64,000 bases of DNA from an uncultured Leifsonia sp. (GTDB lineage: Bacteria > Actinomycetota > Actinomycetes > Actinomycetales > Microbacteriaceae): positions 18,665-82,664 of the forward strand of contig NZ_CAMFLC010000011.1 in the NCBI RefSeq assembly GCF_945957465.1, written 5' to 3'. The translations under genes were made by a program, and so were the position numbers. The notes under the pieces were generated by a model. The model ran no database searches. It was not told the origin of the DNA and was given only the letters and a program-made list of their open reading frames with translations. Each line of letters begins with the position of its first letter. Within the stretch, counting starts at the first letter, position 1. Below, piece after piece: positions 44,701 to 47,102 of this stretch.

Positions 44701-46742
44701 CGGCCGGCGCCCTCCGCGTGCTCAGCGCCGAGTCGCAGTTCGGCGACGTGCGCCTGACCGTCCCGTTCGCCACCGGACGCACCGACGCCGACCTCGAGCT
44801 GCTCGGCGCGGGCAGCACGCTGGACGGGGCGATCACCCTCGCCGAGGGCCGGATCGTCGCCCTCGGAGACGTCACCCTGCGCATCGGCGACAACCTCGAC
44901 ACCGCCGTCACCAGCCTCATCCAGGGCGCGACGGTCACCATCCAGGGGGAGTACCTGCAGAACCCGCTCGCCCCGGTCGGGTCGACCATGCACTTCGCGG
45001 GCACGGTCACCGGGCACCCCACGAACGTCTTCGGCGGCAACGGCGTCGACACCTACCTCTTCGACCACACCTTCCTCGGCGGGCAGACGAACGTCTACGG
45101 CGGAGCGACCGCGACCGCGGCGGCCACCGGATCCGACGGCAACGACGTGTTCGTGGTCGACCACCTGCAGACCATGACCGGCACCCACCTCGACACCACG
45201 ACGGATCCGTACGCCGGGCTGCCCGTGCGCGACACCCTCCTCCTCGACGGCCAGACCGGCAGCAACAGCTACACGGTCGACACCTGGGGCGGCGCCGACG
45301 CCCTCGACCACGACTACGTGCTCAACGTGCTGAACTCCGGACCGTGGGGCGGCCTGAACACGCTCACCGTCAACGGGACGGCCGCGAACGATGTGTTCCT
45401 CCTCCGCGGCATGACGATCATCCCCGATCAGCCCGGAGCCGAACTGCCGGCCTTCGTGGCGCTGCTGCACGGCCTGGTCGCCACCGAGCGGATCAACTAC
45501 GACGACCACATCAACAGCCGCCTCACGGTCAACGGCTTCGCGGGGAACGACACCTTCGTGGTCGACGACAACAGCGCGATCACCACCCTCGACGGCGGAC
45601 TCGGCGACGACCGGTTCATCATCGGGCAGCTCTACGACGCTCCGCGCATCCCGCCGGCCGTGCACCCGGAGGACCAGTTCCCGCTGGTCGCCACCGCCCT
45701 CGGGCTGCTCAGCGACGGCGTCAGCTTCCCGACGACGATCTACGGCGGGGCCGGAGACGACACCTTCGTCATCAACCACAACCTCGCCGAGCTGCGAGTG
45801 GAGGCCGGGACCGGCAACGACCGGTTCCTCCTCACCGCCGCGCGCCAGCCCCACACCGCCGACTACCTCACCGACGGGCCGGTGTCCCTCGACGGCGGTG
45901 CGGGCGCGAGCACCGTGCGGGTCACCGGATTCGACTCCCTGTCGAAGTTCGTATCGAACATCAACGGGGTGAAGGGCGAGGGGCTGACGGTCACGCTGCG
46001 CAACTTCAGAGCCGCCGCGTCGCTGTCCCTGTTCTCCGGCGCCGTCCCGACCCCCACGCCGTTCCTCCTCCCCGGCGAGGACCCGCCGCCTGTCGTCGTC
46101 ATCCCGCCGGTGGTCCCCGTCCCGGGCGCCGGAGTCGTCATCGTGACCGAGTCCGGCGGACGCACCGTCGTCCTGCCCGGCGGGCCGCTCACCGACACCT
46201 ACACGATCGAGCTGGCCACGCCGCCGACGGCGACCGTCTTCCTCACGATCTCCGCGTCCTACGGCGGCGGCGCTCCTTACGCCCAGATTTCCATCGACGG
46301 CGGACTCACCTACGCGGACAGCGTCGTGCTGGTCTTCGCGGCCGGCGAGACGGGCCCGGTGACCGTGACCGTGCGCCTCAACCCGGGTGTGCTGTCCTTC
46401 CCGCCCGGATTCGTCGTCGAGACGATCAGCACCTCGACCGTCAGCGCCGACCCGCTGTACAACCGGGCCACCGTGCGCAACGTCTATGTGAACGAGCCGC
46501 TGCCGCAGCCCCTGCCGACGCCGCCGGGGCCGCCTGCACCGGTCGTCCCAGCCGGGGGTGGCGCCGGCCACCCGACGGCGACCGGTACGACCGGCGGGCT
46601 GGCCGCAACCGGCTCGTCGATCGGGATGCTGCCGCTCGGCGCAGCGCTGCTGCTCCTGCTGGGACTCGGGCTCCTCGTGGGAGTCGCGCGCCGGGACAGG
46701 GCGGGACGGGCAGCGCGGACTAGCGGCTCTCCGCTGCCGTGA
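14715..46742 (+). CDS. Giant sortase-anchored repetitive surface protein (about 10,675 aa)
   Basis: The predicted product is an exported cell-wall-anchored protein. The GTG at 14715 has GGGGG 6 nt upstream; an ATG at 14673 is in frame but has no ribosome-binding site. A long signal peptide (about residues 1-66, WMPVAMLAAVALAVSQAAVLGVSG core, cleavage near AVA-AD) is followed by a Thr/Pro/Ser/Ala-rich stalk. About twelve tandem units of about 390 residues follow (nt 17,570-32,900), each with a SASGAPENGATG, poly-Gly, GVDQQV hinge and strand-rich GVGASVAL/TTA motifs. Divergent beta-helix-like repeats run to nt 44,900 with inserted modules, including a CBM5/12-like one. RTX-like motifs (GGAGDDTF) occupy 45,030-45,860. 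The C-terminus has LAATG (residues 10,629-10,633), a hydrophobic helix and a basic tail. The frame is unbroken. An adhesin or surface-layer fibre role is inferred. The last 23 bp overlap the TfoX-N gene. Confidence 0.88.
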   Translation: MSRLSNGRDVRDAGTERAPEAGRASRGDSPLRLWHRAVWMPVAMLAAVALAVSQAAVLGVSGAAVAADSPSVSAHSTTQQLRLVPLAGPPYAVVRTTTVTVPGTPVQPPVPGQPTTQVRRVMKVDPKLLAAIVAAAAAELARQRSAAASTTTTAPRTTPTPGGTNCVSSGSTPSSAPSQAPTSTSGNGTVTSSTSTSTSSSTLTCGPGTTGPTQLGGSTSTPTPTSSPTPTPTPTPTPTPTPTPPPTPTPTPTPAPTDTSAPVSNDAGAATGVILGSRGLSRAPSTVTLASLGVATALPADAAAPADTTAGATSAPADSGASTDPSTATNTTSPAPAPATDATPTPAPTSDPVPAATDPATTAAPATTTPTTTDPTTPSTTDPAATAPATTAAAPTDPATSSTDPATASTSAPASASAPATFAALAAPAATPAQWTYAPDAGTSAHTISVRVDGTDLVVTDNGVETRRALADLTALSVTTVGGQVIAITFDTSAGPITVPVTYAGTGADLLKVIGDQLQWTVGAAGAGSVSGSGLASLDYTGAATITAAGSGSTLRGPGSDTAWTVDGADAGAVAGQQFSGFANLDGAAGNKDTFTFEHGGSISGTVDGGSSGFDSLVLHGVSGQVVSTPSGAHSGAITFEGHTISYAGLEPITVTGTADLVVTGNTANDTLQVGPGTGGQLTVSSLIGAMESVSFTAPTGSLKIVDTASGVTVVVIGDLILAGANLEIDAPTIVVDSGVTIDTRSAGGTGTVTLAAADTQTGASPATASVTIDGATIHAKTIDLEATASQTPGAGSIPGINTVSASSAATVAVLGASLLDATGDVTLRSSSTMQADVTSSGTGASTNVDAAVATADIDSTAITHVSDASAVSAGGVLMVVAKNQTQVTTTGDATAATAGAGIAVSHVTTNTAAYIDTHSSSGVNAGSLVVAADSDTTAVTIAKASPGGSTGNNASPSDSTSTASHPGGYANAPGGAILVAGALAFTDVSQQTTAYIAPVGGGLVIAVSGSSGPTAGSAPISVHAGSSGTATSAADGSGVGGSSAGVGTAVAVTVAGVDTSSYVGNVTLDAPNAPTPATVSIDATAQQPTTGTANTYGATSTSGAGGSASVGVAGSLAVNVVTLNTRAGVAPGGAVDVGGSNVTIGARSNNANNAQALPGTVSGTTVGIGAAVALNIVNDSTSAGLQNGAVLSGANDLTLASSASSPATTEAHGGAASPDIAIAPVIAITTSNITTTALVGTGTPLVLTGTFTATATQQAPVSTTATGEVDASGAAVGIAIALTFANHLVQATTLRDVTATGDVSFTATGASSTTTTASASASGAPSDGAQATPSAQATDARTFADNAAPTTGGALPGGGGGSGGATPPQPSTPAGMVTAAAALALTIHTASADASVTGVAITAGNVSLRATLNDSATSTATGTPANRGPPSTATIAAAIALTLADATVRANVGPQTTIHAKSLALFAGVNPSNAAGVTDSTDRFTTTATAGAGGGGTLGVAGAVAVSTVVLTTTASLSGTAITVNLSGASADLIAAASSDVATTTSALMADSGSGTPTTGIGAASAVGIVNDTTDASLGDGTVVTGARDIRFTADAQDALSVVAKGGAAAANVAVAPYAAVAVSDISTSAGLGTGTLLALSGTLTLAATQKATAATSATGAVAGGSGAVGLGLALTLATHTAVATAARSVTAGGGIGLSASGISVTAAASTASSAGAPQNPADSGQGAGGGAAGSGVDDQVAGARSNADGLAAGTGANGSGSTATPSASTSDGKINVAAAVAVIVANTVARATIVGTGVVLTATGPVTIASAANTDAGTTADGSAAHGGTATIGAAVAITLANTTNEALVPVGDTVAASALTVSATVADDAGDHTSTIGAQATSGAGAPDAKVSVAGSFALAVVNASTLARAAGTVTLTGGGLTISAGSSLSATVAADPTDGSGVASGTVGVGASVGLDLVTASTRAEIADGGTVTGAATVTLTATAGSTVTAEAKMGAAGGQVAVVPAVAVTLATLTTAARIGTGAAALVTTGAVLVSATQTAVATSTAGATAVGAGTAGVGIGLALVIVNDTATATTARSITAGGAILLTASGADTSTATATASAGGAPENAAAGSGGGGGGGAGSGVDDQVAAQRSNASAVSTANGGAGAGSTATPSASTSDGKVNAAAAVAVAVATTASRATLEGTGLTLTSGGLVTIASSANTDASTSADGSASQGTDATIGAAVAVTLADATNTATLPAGDTVAAHALTVSATETANGADTTSAYGAHAVSGAGGGKVSVAGSLALAIVNQTTGALLAGAAHLTGGDLTLTAGSAATTTAAALPSAAGVSSTNLGVGASVALAIVTDTTTATIDDGAALTGAAGASLTATATDAATTEARMGAAGGKVDVAPAVAVTLATVTTAVRVGVAGGGGAIAVSGAFAATATQVATAGSTAGAVVAGGSTAAVGIALALAIATDSVLASTARSLTAGTLTLAAAGTSSSNANSTASASGAPENGVTAGGSGGGGAGDGVDQQVAAQRSNADATAAANGGATSGTTSTPSASTSDGSVNAAAAVAIVLASTTSRATVVGSGAVLSSGGAVTLSSSANTDAATTADGSASQGTTATIGAAVAVTLANVTNEAVLPVGDTIDARSLTLSATVTPDGADTGSSIGAQATSGAGGGKVSVAGSLALAIVNQRTNAELTGNVALSGGDLALTAVSNLATTATAQPTAGGVSSTGVGVGASVALAIVTDTTSAAIDDAAAVTGAADLTMVATAADAAATEARMGAAGGKVDVAPAVAVTLATVTTTARVGTGAALTVSGAFAATATQRATATSVAGAVVTGGSTAAVGIGLALTLATDAVSARTARSITAGTTLTLNASGISGSSASATASASGAPENGATGSGSGGGGGAGDGVDQQVAAQRSNADATAAANGGSGSGTTSTPSASTSDGKVNAAAAVAIDLATTGSRATVEGTGVALTAGGLVTLSSSANTDAATTADGSASQGATATIGAAVAITLANVTNQALLPAGDTVHAHALTVSATETADGTDTTSTYGAQATSGAGGGKISVAGSLALAVVNQTTTAELAGGVVLTGGDALVTAASIAASTVKAEPTAGGVTSTSVGVGASVALNLITDTTTAVLDDGITLTGAANVTLASTATDTATTEAKMGAAGGTVDVAPAIAVTLSNVTTTSRVGTTGGGLALSGAFSGTATQVASASTTAGAVVSGGTTAAVGVGLALTIANHTVTATTARSITAGTTLTLTASGVSSSDASASASASGAPENGATGSGSGGGGGAGDGVDQQVAAQRSNADATSTANGGKTSGAASTPSASTSDGKVNVAAAIALDLATTVSQATIVGTGLTLAAGGLVTLASSANTDAGTTADGSASQGATATIGAAVAITLANVTNQALLPTGDTVHAHALTVSATETVNGADVTSTYGAQATSGAGGGKISVAGSLALAVVNQTTTAELAGNVVLTGGDLTVTAASAATSTVKAEPTAGGVTSTNVGVGASVALNLITDTTTAVLDDGISVTGAANVTLASSAADAATTEAKMGAAGGKVDIAPAVAVTLSNVTTTATVGTLGAGLSLTGSFAGTATQVASASTTAGAVVSGGSTAAVGVGLALTIANHTVTATTARSITAGGDLSLRASGVSSSDASASASASGAPENGATGSGSGGGGGAGDGVDQQVKTQRDNADATSAANGGTTSGAATTPSASTSDGKVNVAAAIALDLATTVSQATIVGTGLTLTAGGLVTLASSANTDAATTADGSASQGATATIGAAVAITLANVTDQALLPTDDTVHAKALTVSATETVNGADVTSTYGAQATSGAGGGKISVAGSLALAVVNQTTTAELAGNVVLTGGDASIVAASSAASTVKAEPTAGGVTSTSIGVGASVALNLITDTTTATLDDGISLTGAANVALESTATDTATTEAKMGAAGGKVDIAPAVAVTLSNVTTTSRVGTTGGGLTLSGAFSGTATQVASASTTAGAVVSGGSTAAVGVGLALTIANHTVTATTARSITAGTTLTLTASGVSGSSASAAASASGAPENGATGSGSGGGGGAGDGVDQQVAAQRSNADATSAANGGKTSGAATTPSASTSDGKVNVAAAIALDLATTVSQATVVGTGLTLTAGGLVTLASSANTDAATTADGSASQGATATIGAAVAITLANVTNQALLPTGDTVRAKALTVSATETVNGADVTSTYGAEATSGAGGGKISVAGSLALAVVNQTTTAELAGGVVLTGGDALVTAASNAASTVKAEPTAGGVTSTNVGVGASVALNLITDTTTAVLDDGISLTGAADVTLTATAGDAAVTEAKMGAAGGKVDIAPAVAVTLSNVTTTAKVGTLGAGLGLTGSFSGMATQVASASSTAGAVVSGGSTAAVGVGLALTIANHAVTATTARSITASGGIALVASGISGSSAGASASASGAPENGATGSGSGGGGGAGDGVDQQVKTQRDNADATSAANGGKTSGAATTPSASTSDGKVNVAAAIALDVATTISQATIVGTGLALTAGGEVTLASSANTDATTTADGSASQGATATIGAAVAITLANVTNQALLPAGDTVHAKALTVSATVTANGADAIATYGAEATSGAGGGKISVAGSLALAVVNQTTTAELAGNVVLTGGDATIIAASNAASTVKAEPTPGGVTATNVGVGASVALNLITDTTTAVLDDGISLTGATDVTLSATAGDAAVTEAKMGAAGGKVDVAPAVAVTLSNVTTTAKVGTLGTGLALSGAFSGTATQVASASTTAGAVVSGGSTAAVGVGLALTIANHTVTATTARSISAGTTLTLTASGISGSSASASASASGAPENGATGSGSGGGGGAGDGVDQQVAAQRSNADATSTANGGKTSGAASTPSASTSDGKVNVAAAIALDLATTVSQATIVGTGLTLAAGGLVTLASSANTDAGTTADGSASQGATATIGAAVAITLANVTNQALLPTGDTVHAHALTVSATETVNGADVTSTYGAQATSGAGGGKISVAGSLALAVVNQTTTAELAGNVVLTGGDATITAASNAASTVKAEPTPGGVTATNVGVGASVALNLITDTTTATLDDGISLTGAADVTLTATAGDAAVTEAKMGAAGGKVDIAPAVAVTLSNVTTSARLGVLGSAIVLTGSFSASAAQVAGAASTAGAVVSGGTTAAVGVGLALTIANHTVTATTARSITAGGDVALVASGISGSSASAAASASGAPENGATGSGSGGGGGAGDGVDQQVKTQRDNADATSTANGGKTSGAASTPSASTSDGKVNVAAAVGIDLATIVARATLERTGLDLTAGGLVTLASRANTDAASAADGSASHGATATIGAGVAITLANVTDQAILPVGDTIHAHALTVSATVTPNGADTTSTYGAQAVSGAGQGKISVAGSVALAIVNQATLAELSGTVTLTGGDVAVTAASNATSTVSAEPTPGGVTATNVGVGASVALNLITDTTVALLDDGIAVIGAHDFALSATAGDIATTDAKMGAAGGKVDVSPAIAVTISNVRTSASIGTLAANGTIVLTGSFSAIARQTAGATTSAGSVATGGSSASIGVGLALTLVTHTVTSTTGRNITAAGGIAFGAFGSSVDGATASASASGAPQQGDAGAPSGGVDGQAQKERDNAIGTDTANGGSGSTASASPSAASSDGKVSVAAAIAVNIADVTATSTLPDGLALTAGGVVSLKSSENVDGAVKADGTAVKAANVGVGAAVALNLVHITNRSFLGQRTRVTGNGLQVQATMTALGADSTHTFTVEADAGAGSKKIGVAGALALNIVTDTTEAFIPGTATVAAGTGDVAFIAENLRSDSAKALADASIGGGGTVGVGASIAINVLTTNVTRAEVEDGAVLTGGRAVTLSATSADPVVNQVTAGSAGSSVAVSPAVGINIVTPVTTARLGTPSAAGTPAAGGLTAAGAVLITATHTGSASITGDAKAASSSVAVGAIIAVNVLLVTTTAATARNIAGASVILTATTTTSGSADVTASAQGTTPGTGGSADGQSKDAVQNTPSTSGNEGLLPTGSSSAGGAVGGANTESSGQSGQSSGQGVGVGAAVSVNVVTDTNTASVAAGLTITAAGAIGVSAVNSTDALAKAVGTSTAINSNNIGAGIALNVATVTNAGSIGAGATIAGGSILVQGITAAGAENDFTVWGISAAGGAGDVGVAGSVGVQVLTLANTAVVGAGSRLAAAGALVLAASDPMGLQSIAGAGGLSLDGSGVGAAIVVNVLAVSTLAHIDSSAQQPTVIDAGGAISLSATASIVPLGISLIPAVQLPDVSGVAVAGGAGTSGVAVGGAFVIDVFDLTTQAYIADHASINQTIASSPGQSITIAASDDVRLFELAGSLGLSLGSVGVGISVIVGVINKDVRAYLGSSVNATVGGGVSLRATDPESYTEIAIGAAASQSAGVTGSIIVLVLNPGSSAPGTRAYIDGGAGRSTTVHAGGDVTVLASDDGGSFRLYAGQISVGGSAGVGISSAVLSRSSIVDAYIAAGDDIWAHGATGLTIGATQSASIELIAVGGSVGGSAGVAGSATVDVLNHTTHAHIDRGVTVNGVNTGASATEGVALYATDTTTIRGIAGQLAVGGSAGVGAGADVEVLSKDTQAWIAPQVLVAANGSVTVDATSKEDVTSISAGASAGGAVGVALNAAVPVFTIVTEAFVGEVCTAGTITAAACATSRTTILAGGSARIAANEQLTLSVIAGSLAIGGEVGVGASAAVPVVTKTTTAFIGDNSIVNALGNGAGITTGTGGFTVTAVDTRFTPATAIEADGRTIDLGYAHGFTEGQQVLYDNGGGASIGGLTQGGVYYVHVISAHEVQLSATQGGAIIALTQPVRGGESQRILPTDRAAAPVAAGQYFTPSLDVSGNVITLPYDLTLATGDPVVYRAGGGTAIGGLVDGRTYYAIVTGPHSFELAATACQADPSGSTCSGAVQTPITLDAATAGADRAHSILRQGDQPPGDAASVTGISVVTPNTVAGFRGVAVTANNSDTIGGYGVAAGFGTVGVSVSGSVNIVTANTSASIGRIAQVNTGNAGASSAQSVIVGAGNAFQLLMVAASVAAGAVGVGANAAVGIVTVNTDSTIGAGAVVDAARDVIVSATASDRVTAVAAAAAGGAVGVAGVAAVIVLALHTYADTGAGVTVVAGNNVLIAAHDASKLTVVSGGLAVGAVGVGIGVAVTSLSKDTRAFVGAGSSVDALAQQPGVALAGVFDGTVGATGFGVLPAFHGLAVQAGSSENVFGMAVTAGGGFVGVAGALNVTLVHTTTLAFIDSNALNRTRIDLLPGAGSLQSINVSAADLVTTFTIGGGLAAGFVGVAGGIDIGVADVTAQAYIGSYATVHAAKDVSFFALTSKQIQTYAISVGGGFVGAAGSVSVWGVGTQPTGSYNEGSYGTDRGTWSGSTAYKQGDVVTGSDGKRYGATSNNTGVNPVGDASGTWEGSTDSLNTSSSSPDAATEAGGHANGAGQGGFQGILDGTANMHNTSDNTNGRMQPSLVAANQTVHAAAPGSNIVSSEFSNSVAAGTVATIGANTVIVIGGGLNVGAAEDLGFAGVAGTAAGGAVAVGGSILIARITSNVEASIQTGVSVTAGGGVRVATALTETDDGLGFAGVGGLVAVFGQVVLITSHATQNAHIDSGAVIPTAGGVVDVEALATRTVSPLSIGGSIGAVAAGASVAVATIDGDTTATIGNVAIGSLAPAGGIVERAQSTIVAPVQAYSVAAGIGGGISGAVAVATIDGATSAAYSGHATLSGGASISAVGVNTPTTSTLSVATGAITSGINVARAITNRTTTARFAGGSSVSAGGAVTVSAASTNHASAQTPSAALSLIGFSLLLPIATVTGATEAHLDGVVSASGSITVAASGQNQAIADAFVVTVSLLGGGQGVSALASVTQAADVLASVGSTASLSSVGAVSVTATIVSDGSHGDYAKATVTSGGGGLISAGAFVASALLAGATTAELRAPVLASGSVLVKAAGDSTADASSTSAGLGLLTVTLALVDAEVQSTAGVVAIATGGSLTSNGTVQVVATGANSATTRTDAASIGLYAGAANASTALVADETRAELADSVHSQGLSVTADATSAATATSAVVSIGLITASYGDTVAKVTSSAGVQALVDSTATTVDAGAGAVLVHAGSANSATSTPTRTSGGGIALLGLSPVANVAAATTAQFDGGTTTSGAFTVSASGHNTAKATADVSNFSIGGVTGVVVLADIAPSATIAAGVGAGARITAAGQFTVSALNPGGNSADAEASSTAGGVIAAGVFFTGATIGAPVSATMNGSLLASTGATVSAAATSVVTALANSLNISLAGITAALVDAELLASAGVTAHYGTGALATSGDGAVTATAANTVTATTDTASGGVFEFGISVPTGRIAAATSAGFGGVLTLATGLTVQSTATNTVSTTAGARSYGAIAATTSSPLATITSAVVTTAAIEQSALLNAPSAAVVVLASATGTTTAKGGSVNGGLGTVSSARPAATDQAQTFATMLGAAHGATATTPGARSITVQSSTVDTTTALISDTSGAGVAISDAGATATTQTTAETDFGSANAPIVTVGDITIGVASNPVSISSALSDSVGILLNIDSNNATVVNSPTVTLLVNKSARIYAGGTVTLSAQQNTTAPPSLNHSDFDGATGVDVGSNTITFTAPHSFTTGGTVTYTTNGGTPVGGLTNNAQYNVIVVNQNAIQLGSLFDAATIDPATDAIQFGTGTGADFVPLRHNLHEGDLVTYIVPSGSTAVPGLVSGRQYRVHVIDDSDIQLFDPSTPTGAVTATGSNVTGGDTITAGNSYSDGQAVTYTNGNALQSFTTDQVEVAVDGSFKPIISGNPPALTYVDDNTITIPNNGFTTGQAVVYEGATDPIGGLVNGATYYVIRLNGNQIRLAANLCDATGTCVDGSNNPIPVTPIALTPDRSDAGRAVIHRFFTPGQQPITGLEDGGRYYIVGATSTGFQLATTPGGTAIALDGTGITGPGTFTPAPVDLGAGGGGSQQLVIDLTSVGSGTQTLSAVGITGSTAGGGQLSTATVNGSGGGIISSGHANTSATEAAAVTVTIDEGATITAGGSIVLTTASNAGVSADSANGGGGLVAIGSAAAQSSTTTTTTVTIASGTALTAGADVTIDPLTFGQATALSQSHAGGLGSGVSSYAGATLTISTVTTVAGTILAGNDIAVTAHTAANGNVSTNAEGGGLGVSAHAGTCGGPQCDLNIGITTTVDLKPFAHLTADNVNVTASVDSVFAHNNSHTHAKALGAASDAQADVYLTSNTLVHLEHDVKIVGYESVTLVAVNDTITLIASSDAHCGCLGGDTNSTSNISYNGTSTVTADLGSVIRTAVLEVDALENLTGWSRPTDSDGAAFDGGGSHGGTNENAQRLIQWHATVYLHAADPQLVVDETGRIVKLYGVVVKDDLGNTYGLGSLIPAGRIIDVQDIVNAGGAHATFYANVVGSQAGGSAPQGSIVGTDGRFIVQNTFDFVKLYNSSSRSMTVHAITVANLTAVAATVDITTEISSGFLFTIGAPIFVPTAVDIENYVVSGNGTDQLVLDGVIANPIGSTRIDNQHGDILAGPDRPAVITNTLVILADDGTIGLLDASTGVRVPIPVYLVQSDYLVDDVDPTRFVSLIADARVDVVLDITSILRGPPSAFTPTLPLIHAGRDIDIVLGDSLQGDGVPAFGANAIQVNDQQTPALSGLYQLFFHPDNGVFGYSDPVLVAFGTDNTPFPSTYVFSDLSAGRNIGVRHTATGATVVIVAHTDVDATFTGIELPIPFSTSDGIGEIDLSTDGSITDTETIGDLRVGTITSTGGDVTLIAPDLGASIFDVGAADDTAPRVTGNTITLLAPTGGIGFVSPTVNYLELRSSNAARGHVYALALHGIYLAQTSGALYVGLVDSLTGDVALIADDGSIQNDVDGTTAEVIGTNIDLIAHNGSIGTASGTGASDLKVATDALHGGRLFALTDRTSALPAGSAPNGDIYVTQTAGALRVLSAESQFGDVRLTVPFATGRTDADLELLGAGSTLDGAITLAEGRIVALGDVTLRIGDNLDTAVTSLIQGATVTIQGEYLQNPLAPVGSTMHFAGTVTGHPTNVFGGNGVDTYLFDHTFLGGQTNVYGGATATAAATGSDGNDVFVVDHLQTMTGTHLDTTTDPYAGLPVRDTLLLDGQTGSNSYTVDTWGGADALDHDYVLNVLNSGPWGGLNTLTVNGTAANDVFLLRGMTIIPDQPGAELPAFVALLHGLVATERINYDDHINSRLTVNGFAGNDTFVVDDNSAITTLDGGLGDDRFIIGQLYDAPRIPPAVHPEDQFPLVATALGLLSDGVSFPTTIYGGAGDDTFVINHNLAELRVEAGTGNDRFLLTAARQPHTADYLTDGPVSLDGGAGASTVRVTGFDSLSKFVSNINGVKGEGLTVTLRNFRAAASLSLFSGAVPTPTPFLLPGEDPPPVVVIPPVVPVPGAGVVIVTESGGRTVVLPGGPLTDTYTIELATPPTATVFLTISASYGGGAPYAQISIDGGLTYADSVVLVFAAGETGPVTVTVRLNPGVLSFPPGFVVETISTSTVSADPLYNRATVRNVYVNEPLPQPLPTPPGPPAPVVPAGGGAGHPTATGTTGGLAATGSSIGMLPLGAALLLLLGLGLLVGVARRDRAGRAARTSGSPLP
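15362..15485 (+). repeat. Thr-Pro dipeptide low-complexity tract
   Basis: Imperfect CCGACG/CCCACG hexamers encode a near-continuous Thr-Pro alternation of about 30 residues, inside the giant gene after the signal peptide. Such stalks space a surface domain from the wall. The tract is a likely place for length variation by slippage. Confidence 0.8.
24525..25057 (+). repeat. 533-bp block identical to 29205-29737
   Basis: Line-by-line comparison shows no difference between 24525-25057 and 29205-29737, an offset of 4,680 bp or exactly four units. The first mismatch downstream is C at 25058 against T at 29738. Neighbouring units differ at many synonymous positions over the same interval, so conversion or segmental duplication is recent. 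Confidence 0.9.
29205..29737 (+). repeat. 533-bp block identical to 24525-25057
   Basis: This is the second copy of the identical block inside the giant gene; together they are a direct repeat able to recombine and delete or add four units. Confidence 0.9.
36951..37090 (+). other. CBM5/12-like carbohydrate-binding module inside the giant protein
   Basis: The translation here reads GTWSGSTAYKQGDVVTGSD, then GKRYGATSNNTGVNPVGD, then ASGTW. This is the W-x(5)-Y-x-x-G-D-x-V...G-K-x-Y/W-x-A...N-x-G-x-x-P...W spacing of carbohydrate-binding module families 5/12, which bind chitin or other polysaccharides through the aromatic residues. It interrupts the beta-helix repeats. The binding function is inferred from the motif only. 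Confidence 0.6.
45030..45860 (+). other. RTX-like glycine/aspartate motifs near the C-terminus
   Basis: The translation contains GGNGVDTYLF, GSDGNDVFVV, GFAGNDTFVV, GGLGDDRFII, GGAGDDTFVI and AGTGNDRFLL, spaced rather than consecutive. These match the GGxGxDxxx calcium-binding nonapeptide pattern of RTX/haemolysin-type beta-rolls. Isolated copies may bind Ca2+ less well than continuous arrays. Confidence 0.6.
46599..46742 (+). other. LAATG sortase signal, membrane helix and basic tail
   Basis: LAATG at 46599-46613 is followed by a hydrophobic run (MLPLGAALLLLLGLGLLVGV) and RRDRAGRAARTSG. LAxTG is the variant used by class E sortases common in high-GC Actinobacteria. It predicts covalent attachment to peptidoglycan. 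No sortase gene is in the window. Confidence 0.8.
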
Positions 46743-47058
46743 ACGCGTACGCCTCCTGAGCGAGCGCCTCCCACACGCCGGGAGCGGTGTCCGTCACCAC
46801 CAGCCATTGCCGCATCGGGCTCTTCTTTCCCGCCCGGAACGGCTCCCCGACGGCGGAGGCGATCAGCTCGTCCACCCGCTGGGCCGCCAGCTTCACGACG
46901 AAGCGCTCCCCGCTGGAGATCATGCAGAACACGGAGCCGTCCACGCGCAGGGCGTCCGAGCCGAACCGGCGCGGCGCGCCCGCCACCGGAGGTGTGACTC
47001 CGGGACGGCCGACGAAGGTCGACACGATGTCATCGAATCTGTCGCGTGTTGACAGCAT
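46720..47058 (-). CDS. TfoX/Sxy N-terminal domain protein
   Basis: This encodes 112 aa. The pattern of a short helix (DRFDDIVSTFV), a FGSDALRVDGSVFCMISSGERFVVKLAAQRVDELIASA strand-strand-helix core, and KKSPMRQWLVV resembles the TfoX_N fold, also seen in stand-alone proteins across Actinobacteria. The N-terminal domain alone is present; the C-terminal TfoX domain of competence regulators is missing, so a role in competence is not implied. The start at 47058 has no strong ribosome-binding site. Its 3' end overlaps the convergent giant gene by 23 bp. It lies 44 bp downstream of the phosphatase gene and may be co-transcribed with it. Confidence 0.78.
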   Translation of the reverse strand: MLSTRDRFDDIVSTFVGRPGVTPPVAGAPRRFGSDALRVDGSVFCMISSGERFVVKLAAQRVDELIASAVGEPFRAGKKSPMRQWLVVTDTAPGVWEALAQEAYAFTAAESR

Positions 47059-47102
47059 GGTTCACGGTAGGCCTCCCGAGCGGTCGCGCGCGAGAGGCGC
47101 GA

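Noticed and set aside
23376..46571. A 7,731-codon open frame on the minus strand
   Set aside because: It lies wholly opposite the repeat gene, has no ribosome-binding site, an Arg/Asp/Gly-rich translation without domain motifs, and repeats only because the sense strand repeats. It is a shadow of codon bias.
41441..46723. A 1,760-codon plus-strand frame in the second half of the giant gene
   Set aside because: Arg/His/Pro-rich shadow frame; the in-frame giant protein here carries the RTX-like and LAATG motifs.
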